A stretch of DNA of 8,712 nt from Nanobdellota archaeon (GTDB taxonomy: Archaea > Nanobdellota > Nanobdellia > Woesearchaeales > JAUYGA01): contig JAUYGA010000180.1 of assembly GCA_030690755.1 (NCBI GenBank), positions 1 to 8,712 on the forward strand, read 5' to 3'. Under the pieces are notes generated by a model. The model was not told the origin of the DNA. It saw nothing but the letters and a program-made list of their open reading frames with translations, and did not search any database. Below are positions 5,100-8,712 of the stretch, piece after piece (within the stretch, counting starts at the first letter, position 1; every line of letters starts with the position of its first letter). Made by a program: the position numbers and the translations under genes.

Positions 5100-5969
5100 A
5101 TGAAAAGAAAAAATGAATATGTGAAATCTGAGGAAAAGATAAATTCCTCAAAAGAGTTAGTTGTAGAAGTTGAAGAATGCTTGAAAGAGCTTGCTTCAGA
5201 GACAGATGACTTCAAGAAGTCGGAGTTCTTCAAGAGTTACTTAGAAACTGCTTCGAAGTTCTGGCAGTACAGCTGCAGAAACCAGATATTGATTTTAGCG
5301 CAAAAGCCTAAAGCAACAAGAGTGGCAGGCTTCAGAAAGTGGAATGAGCTGAACAGATATGTCAAGAAAGGCAGCAAGGCAATAAGGATTCTTGCACCTT
5401 CACAGAAGACAATAAAAGAGCTCAATCCTCAGACAATGCAAGAAGAAGAGAAAACAATAACCTTGTTCTTCGCAGTAAATGTGTTTGATGAGGCACAAAC
5501 AGAAGGTCAAGAGTTGCCACAAATAAGCATCTCAGTAGCTGGAGACAACTATCAGGACTTCAAGAATCTGCTAGTCAGTTTCTGCGATGAAAGAAGCATC
5601 AAAGTGGACTTCAAGAATCTGGGAGTAAATGGGCTTTATGGCTACAGCAAGGGTGGAGAAATAGTCATAACAAGCACAGAAAGCATCAACACACAAGTCA
5701 ACACAATGATCCACGAGATAGCTCATGAGCTTCTGCATAAAGACAACAAAGAGCTCAGCAGACAGCAGAAAGAAATTCAGGCAGAAGGAACAGCATATGT
5801 GGTAACAAAGCACTTCGGCATGGAAAACAAAAGCTTCAACTATCTGGCCTTGTATGATGCAGACCACAAGAAGATAATGGAGAATCTTAAAGCAATAGCT
5901 GAAGGAGCGAAGGAAATTATAGAGTTTGTTGAAGGCGGCTTAATGCTGCCTTTATTATCGCTGACATAA
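5100..5969 (+). CDS. ardC-like: ArdC-like antirestriction protein with zinc-peptidase motif
   Basis: The 289-aa length matches ArdC proteins. The N-terminal ssDNA-binding domain (DUF1738 type) is visible at about 45-105, with YSCRNQILILAQKP, ATRVAGFRKWNEL, RYVKKGSKAIRILAP. After a linker, the C-terminal domain has IHEIAHELLH (His205-Glu206...His209) and QAEGTAYVV with Glu229. This is the HExxH + Glu zinc site of ImmA/IrrE-like peptidases, and a KHFGM...Y motif follows. ArdC proteins on mobile elements protect incoming DNA from restriction. The start is fixed by GGAGGTG five bases upstream. The gene looks richer in G/C than its leaderless neighbours and has a long structured leader. The last codons (EGGLMLPLLSLT) overlap a hairpin, and a decayed copy of its 3' end lies at 6790. 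Confidence 0.88.
   Translation: MKRKNEYVKSEEKINSSKELVVEVEECLKELASETDDFKKSEFFKSYLETASKFWQYSCRNQILILAQKPKATRVAGFRKWNELNRYVKKGSKAIRILAPSQKTIKELNPQTMQEEEKTITLFFAVNVFDEAQTEGQELPQISISVAGDNYQDFKNLLVSFCDERSIKVDFKNLGVNGLYGYSKGGEIVITSTESINTQVNTMIHEIAHELLHKDNKELSRQQKEIQAEGTAYVVTKHFGMENKSFNYLALYDADHKKIMENLKAIAEGAKEIIEFVEGGLMLPLLSLT
5934..5958 (+). terminator. Terminator-like hairpin inside the 3' end of the ArdC-like gene
   Basis: GGCGGC (5934-5939) pairs with GCTGCC (5945-5950), including one G-T, across the loop TTAAT, and is followed by TTTATTAT. It lies within the last coding codons, so it may be a terminator captured into the reading frame. The same layout (TGAAGGC...GCCTTTATTAT) recurs at 6843-6869. 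Confidence 0.4.
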
Positions 5970-5980
5970 AAGATATTAAT

Positions 5981-6193
5981 CTACTTAGAATAGACTAATT
6001 CACGTGAGTATTCTTCTTTCTTCTCAAAATTCTCTTCAATAAACGTATCTATTGATTTGCTGGTTTCTTCAGGTTTTGTTGTATAACTTTCTTTAAATGA
6101 TGCTTGCACAGAATATTTTGGTTTCGGACCTCTAACGAAAGTGTTTATCCATTGACTTGGTTCTGAATTCTTTTCTGTAGGTTTATAAGTCAT
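5981..6193 (-). CDS. Possible 70-aa hydrophilic small protein
   Basis: The minus-strand frame from ATG 6193 encodes 70 residues with no Cys, little hydrophobicity and many Lys, Glu, Ser and Thr (e.g. TTKPEETSKSIDTF). I recognise no family. It is plausible as a gene because no other feature explains the interval. It ends 11 nt from the end of the convergent ArdC-like gene, it diverges from the Lrp-type gene, and a weak TATA-like GTAATAAAC lies about 26 nt before its start. There is no SD. If real, it shares the control region with the Lrp-type regulator and could be its target. It could equally be a chance frame in AT-rich DNA. Confidence 0.42.
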   Translation of the reverse strand: MTYKPTEKNSEPSQWINTFVRGPKPKYSVQASFKESYTTKPEETSKSIDTFIEENFEKKEEYSRELVYSK

Positions 6194-6232
6194 ATGTGTA
6201 GAATATCTTGCTAGTTTATTACTTTATCTGCT

Positions 6233-6285
6233 AATATTTGACTAAAAAAGGTAATATTTATATAATATTTGACCAAACTAGTCAA
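6233..6285 (+). promoter_or_regulatory. Probable Lrp autoregulatory operator
   Basis: AATATTTGAC occurs at 6233-6242 and again at 6264-6273, exactly 31 bp (three helical turns) apart. The second copy forms an inverted pair TTGAC-N7-GTCAA (6269-6285) that ends 1 bp before ATG 6287. The sites bracket the TATA box, so binding would block both TBP and the polymerase start, a typical Lrp/AsnC autorepression layout. Confidence 0.6.
6254..6264 (+). promoter_or_regulatory. TATA box of the Lrp-type gene (leaderless)
   Basis: ATATTTATATA is centred about 27 nt before ATG 6287, preceded by an A-rich AAAAAAGG that fits a BRE. No SD is present. The expected start site coincides with the ATG, which favours 6287 over the in-frame TTG at 6269. 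Confidence 0.7.
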
Positions 6286-6286
6286 T

Positions 6287-6790
6287 ATGGAACAAAAATC
6301 AACTAAACAAGTGATTTCACTTGATTCTAAAGATAAAAAAATACTTGAAGTGCTTCAAAAAGACGCAAGACTTCCCGTAAGTAAAATTGCAAAAAAGGTT
6401 CAGATGCCGGCTGATAGTGTAAAATACAGGATAAAAAGACTCGAGAAATTAGGAGTAATCAAATTTTATCATGCTGTGCTCGACTTTAATTTGCTCGGAA
6501 ACCCAATGTACACCTATACCTTATTTTCTTTATTCGCAATGAATGAAAAAAACGAAAAAGAATTTGTATCCTACTTAACAAATGAACCAAAAATAACATG
6601 GGTTGCAAAAACGAGCGGCAAATGGGATTTTGTTGTAGGAACTTGTACAAAAGATTTCAAAGAGTTTGATGAAATAATTAAAAAAATAAGAATAAAATTT
6701 GCAAATTCTATCAAAGATTATGACCAGATTTCCACAATTGATGAGTATAAATGGGACATGATGTACGAGTTGATTGAAACTTCAAAGTGA
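6287..6790 (+). CDS. Lrp/AsnC-family transcriptional regulator
   Basis: The 167-aa protein has an N-terminal winged helix-turn-helix at about 12-60: LDSKDKKILEVLQKDARLPV, SKIAKKVQMPADSV, then RIKRLEKLGVI. A RAM-like alpha-beta effector/oligomer domain follows at about 75-150, including WVAKTSGKWDFVV and a final strand-rich segment. Length and order are typical of archaeal Lrp proteins, which bind DNA as dimers to octamers and sense amino acids or other small molecules; the ligand here is unknown. The TATA-to-ATG spacing and the TTGAC operator suggest leaderless, self-repressed expression. Its last codons and stop (6785-6790) align with the decayed ArdC 3' end, so the extreme C-terminus may have been set by a recombination joint. 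Confidence 0.9.
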   Translation: MEQKSTKQVISLDSKDKKILEVLQKDARLPVSKIAKKVQMPADSVKYRIKRLEKLGVIKFYHAVLDFNLLGNPMYTYTLFSLFAMNEKNEKEFVSYLTNEPKITWVAKTSGKWDFVVGTCTKDFKEFDEIIKKIRIKFANSIKDYDQISTIDEYKWDMMYELIETSK

Positions 6791-6869
6791 TAGCTGAAGG
6801 TTCGAAAGAAGTGATAGCCTACTGCGAAAGTAGGCTTTTTTCTGAAGGCGAGGGGTGAGCCTTTATTAT
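6790..6869 (+). pseudogene. Relic of an ArdC-like gene 3' end
   Basis: Read from 6790, the sequence gives IAEGSKEVI, matching IAEGAKEII of the ArdC-like protein in the same frame relative to 5895. Of the 28 bases 6790-6817, 23 equal 5895-5922, and some of the changes are silent. Further on, TGAAGGCG (6843) and GCCTTTATTAT (6859-6869) match 5930-5937 and 5948-5958. The relic has an extra ~18 nt carrying a hairpin, and its frame ends at TGA 6856-6858. No start or body of a gene precedes it. Confidence 0.65.
6816..6841 (+). terminator. Hairpin terminator after the Lrp-type gene
   Basis: AGCCTAC (6816-6822) pairs with GTAGGCT (6830-6836) around TGCGAAA, and T residues run from 6836 to 6841. It lies 26 nt after the Lrp stop. 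Confidence 0.65.
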
Positions 6870-6874
6870 TCCAT

Positions 6875-6889
6875 ATACTAAAGTAGTAT
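6875..6889 (+). repeat. Perfect inverted repeat ATACTA-AAG-TAGTAT
   Basis: Two six-base arms around a 3-nt centre, 93 nt before the HEPN-like gene. It could be an operator; as an RNA hairpin it would be weak. A second small inverted repeat, GCTTT-TT-AAAGC, lies at 6920-6931 just before the TATA box. Confidence 0.4.
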
Positions 6890-6935
6890 GAAGATTTCTC
6901 GTGATGAGAGAATAAATTAGCTTTTTAAAGCAAAC

Positions 6936-6946
6936 AATTTAAATAA
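6936..6946 (+). promoter_or_regulatory. TATA box of the HEPN-like gene (leaderless)
   Basis: AATTTAAATAA is centred about 27 nt before ATG 6968, with no SD between, again predicting a leaderless transcript. Confidence 0.65.
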
Positions 6947-6967
6947 TTTTATTGATTTTGAGTTTAT

Positions 6968-7768
6968 ATGTACAACGAATTTGAAAAGATTATGGATTTA
7001 AGAAAAGATTTCATGAAAGATCCTAGAACTAACATTAAAAAATACATAAAAGATGCAAAGAACACTCTACCCCCACCTTTCTGTAATTCAAATCGAGCTT
7101 TATTGATTCTTTTTCAATCCCATCATAGAGAATTTTTCAACTTATATCTTGCTTTATTTAAAAATCAAAAAATAACTTCGCTTGCAATTTTAGATGATGC
7201 TTACGCATTAAATTCCATGCAAAGCATTCAAGAAACAACTCAAGGAGTTTTAGAATACATGTCAAATAAAGATAGAATGACAAGTATACATTTAACTCGA
7301 ATTTTTGTTAGTTCAATTGAAAATATTTTTAAGGAAGTAAGAAATATAATAAACAAAGCAGGATATAATATTGGAAACCATTTTATGAGTATGCCTGTTT
7401 TAATTCAAAAAATTAATGAATTAGAAAAAAAAGAAAATGTTCCATTGACAAATATAAAAAATGTTTTAAATACCCCTTTTAGAAACTCCGTCTCTCACGA
7501 AGACTTTCTTTTTGTACCCCCCGACATAATTTCCTTTAGATCGAGCAAAACTGGAATTTCTGTAGAAATAGCAAGACTTTCAACCGATAATATTGAAAAA
7601 TCATTAAAAGAAAATTTAGTAATTCTATCGGGAATTCAAAAAGCAAAAAGTGATTTTTTAGCAAGAGTGTATGAAAGTCTCTTGGTTCTTTCAGATGAAG
7701 ACCTTTTTGAAATTTTCAAAACAGGAAAACTGTCAAATGAACAAAAACAAAAAGTTATTTTTTCTTAA
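6968..7768 (+). CDS. HEPN-like protein, candidate RNase
   Basis: The 266-aa product is mostly helical by composition. Residues 172-177 read RNSVSH, the R-x4-H (Rx4-6H) active-site motif of HEPN ribonucleases, in the context NVLNTPFRNSVSHEDF. It sits after two long amphipathic stretches (about 85-165), and the short strand-like FVPPDIISF and GISVEIARL follow it. That placement is usual for HEPN domains of abortive-infection and toxin proteins. The N-terminal ~80 residues are unrecognised. No MNT nucleotidyltransferase or other antitoxin gene is adjacent; the nearest neighbours are the Lrp-type gene and a methyltransferase relic. Expression is probably leaderless. The fold call rests on one motif and its context, so RNase activity is inferred. 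Confidence 0.65.
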   Translation: MYNEFEKIMDLRKDFMKDPRTNIKKYIKDAKNTLPPPFCNSNRALLILFQSHHREFFNLYLALFKNQKITSLAILDDAYALNSMQSIQETTQGVLEYMSNKDRMTSIHLTRIFVSSIENIFKEVRNIINKAGYNIGNHFMSMPVLIQKINELEKKENVPLTNIKNVLNTPFRNSVSHEDFLFVPPDIISFRSSKTGISVEIARLSTDNIEKSLKENLVILSGIQKAKSDFLARVYESLLVLSDEDLFEIFKTGKLSNEQKQKVIFS

Positions 7769-7791
7769 AATCGACTACTTTTCCTCATGAT

Positions 7792-7932
7792 ATGATTTAC
7801 ATGTGCTTAGACATGGGCTTTAAGTTTAAGCACACAATTGTATGGGATAAAGGCGTTTTCCTCAATGACTGGAACATCCATCAGTGCAGAATGAGAGAGA
7901 ATCACGAGTTTGTGTGGGTGTTTGAGAAGTGA
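7792..7932 (+). pseudogene. Fragment of a DNA methyltransferase (N6/N4 type)
   Basis: A 46-aa frame from ATG 7792 to TGA 7930-7932 reads MGFKFKHTIVWDKG, then MRENHEFVWVFEK. These match the mid-to-C-terminal blocks of adenine/cytosine-N4 methyltransferases (…GF.lrdtIiW.K…R.r..hEyilvF.K). The catalytic DPPY-type and AdoMet-binding FxGxG-type motifs are absent on both sides. There is no TATA box or SD in place, so I treat it as a relic rather than a gene. The rest of the gap, 7769-7791 and 7933-8013, shows nothing recognisable. Confidence 0.6.
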
Positions 7933-8013
7933 ATAGATTGATTTCTTAGTCATAGCCAGAGAGAGTTGATTGTCACTTTTTAATAACTATTCTATCGTCG
8001 AAAAAGGCGAAGG

Positions 8014-8023
8014 TTTTTTATAG
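8014..8023 (+). promoter_or_regulatory. TATA box of the subtilisin-like gene
   Basis: TTTTTTATAG, with an expected start near 8044. It leaves a leader of about ten bases containing AGGGGTGG (8045-8052), an SD-like site close to ATG 8055. Confidence 0.55.
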
Positions 8024-8054
8024 TTCATTCAATTCTTAACTAGTAGGGGTGGAT

Positions 8055-8712
8055 ATGATAAAACGAAGAATACTAGCTTGTTTACTAGTTTTTATTGTTG
8101 CTTTAGTTATTTTTTCGTTCCCTTCTAATGCAGATGTTTTGAATCAAAGCATAGTTGATGATTTAGAACAAAATGAATTTCATAAGATTTCAAAAAGTTT
8201 ACAGCAGATTAGTTCTCAAAACAAAACTCATATAATCATTCAGGTTAAAAACAAGAATGTCTCATCAAAAATAAAAAATGGCAAGGTAAAAAATAGTCTA
8301 GATAAAAATTTGTTATTTGCAGAAGTGTATGGTGATGAAATAGTTGATTTAGCAAAAGATTCTGATGTCATAAAAATTTGGCCTGATTTGAAAACGCAGG
8401 TTTTTTTGAATGAGAGTGTTGGGCAAATTGGCGCTGGTTCTTTTTGGGATTCTGGTTTTAATGGTTCTGGTGTTAAGATTGCTGTGTTAGATACTGGTGT
8501 TTCTTCTTCTCATGAGATGTTTGGTGGCAGGGTTATTTTGTCTAAAGATTTTTCGGGTTCTGGTGGTGTTGGTGATGTTTTTGGTCATGGTACGCATGTT
8601 GCGGGTATTGCTGCTGGCAATGGTCTTTACAAGGGTGTTGCTCCTGGTGCTTTGTTGATGAGGGGTAAGGTTTTGGGTGATGATGGTTCTGGTCAGTTGA
8701 GTTGGTTGATTA
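8055..8712 (+). CDS. Secreted subtilisin-like (S8) serine protease, N-terminal part
   Basis: The frame stays open to the window edge (219 codons). Residues 1-26 form a signal peptide: MIKRR, a long hydrophobic core, then FPSNA as a likely cleavage site. Residues ~55-120 look like an I9-type inhibitory propeptide (THIIIQVKNKN, LAKDSDVIKIWPDL). The catalytic domain shows VKIAVLDTGV with Asp146 and GHGTHVAGIAAG with His178; the Ser motif lies beyond the window. It is expected to act outside the cell after export and self-processing. Base use changes sharply near 8410: the propeptide is A-rich, while the catalytic part is dominated by G and T (GGT, TCT, GTT, TTG codons), which could mark recombination between protease genes. 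SD and TATA are in place. Confidence 0.9.
   Translation, partial: MIKRRILACLLVFIVALVIFSFPSNADVLNQSIVDDLEQNEFHKISKSLQQISSQNKTHIIIQVKNKNVSSKIKNGKVKNSLDKNLLFAEVYGDEIVDLAKDSDVIKIWPDLKTQVFLNESVGQIGAGSFWDSGFNGSGVKIAVLDTGVSSSHEMFGGRVILSKDFSGSGGVGDVFGHGTHVAGIAAGNGLYKGVAPGALLMRGKVLGDDGSGQLSWLI

Noticed and set aside
4915..5103. Open + frame of 62 codons from GTG, overlapping the ArdC start as ATGA
   Set aside because: It runs through repeat b', T-tracts and hairpins, has no SD, reads as a mixed hydrophobic string, and the same frame is closed by TAG in repeat copy 1. The stop/start overlap is probably chance.
1..8712. CRISPR array, tRNA, rRNA, integrase or transposase
   Set aside because: No regularly spaced repeats, tRNA cloverleaf, rRNA-like block or recombinase motif was seen on either strand. 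The repeats present are two-copy only.

Overview
The window looks like an accessory region of an AT-rich archaeal genome, possibly a DPANN-type lineage, although no marker gene here fixes the lineage. Three things point to archaea. TATA-like boxes sit about 25 nt before start codons, so several genes appear to be leaderless. There is an Lrp/AsnC-type regulator with such a promoter. The internal or structured-leader genes instead use strong GGAGG(TG) Shine-Dalgarno (SD) sites.

Layout. Positions 1-717 hold the 3' end of a lysine-rich protein, a strongly folded leader, and three small SD-led genes: a 29-aa charged peptide, a 69-aa protein and a 49-aa zinc ribbon. Next comes a 84-aa C2HC zinc-finger gene. 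It is convergent with a minus-strand pair of overlapping nuclease genes: a GIY-YIG protein with a full catalytic set, and a PD-(D/E)XK-type protein. Positions 2248-4827 hold a 678-aa protein with an unknown, possibly beta-propeller-like N-terminus, a VRR-NUC nuclease domain and a C-terminal HIRAN domain, followed by a 153-aa membrane-anchored protein. An ArdC-like antirestriction protein with a zinc-peptidase motif follows at 5100-5969. Then come a possible small minus-strand gene, an Lrp-type regulator with an apparent autoregulatory operator, a HEPN-like protein (RNSVSH motif), a relic of a DNA methyltransferase, and the start of a secreted subtilisin-like protease that runs off the window.

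Repeats suggest how the region was built. A 21-bp sequence (a) occurs at 529 and 2171, and a ~90-bp sequence (b) at 2036 and 4919, in the order a-b-a'-b'. Each a-to-b interval holds nuclease genes. The 3' end of the ArdC gene recurs in decayed form just after the Lrp gene. I read this as three cargo modules accreted around an ArdC locus. Most of the cargo genes look leaderless, while the small-gene operon and ArdC have SD leaders.

Functionally, three nuclease-type proteins, a HEPN candidate, an antirestriction protein and a methyltransferase relic suggest a defence/counter-defence island. The best candidate for an undescribed system is the VRR-NUC/HIRAN protein with its membrane-anchored neighbour. 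The GIY-YIG/PD-(D/E)XK pair is second. None of these functions is demonstrated by the sequence alone.
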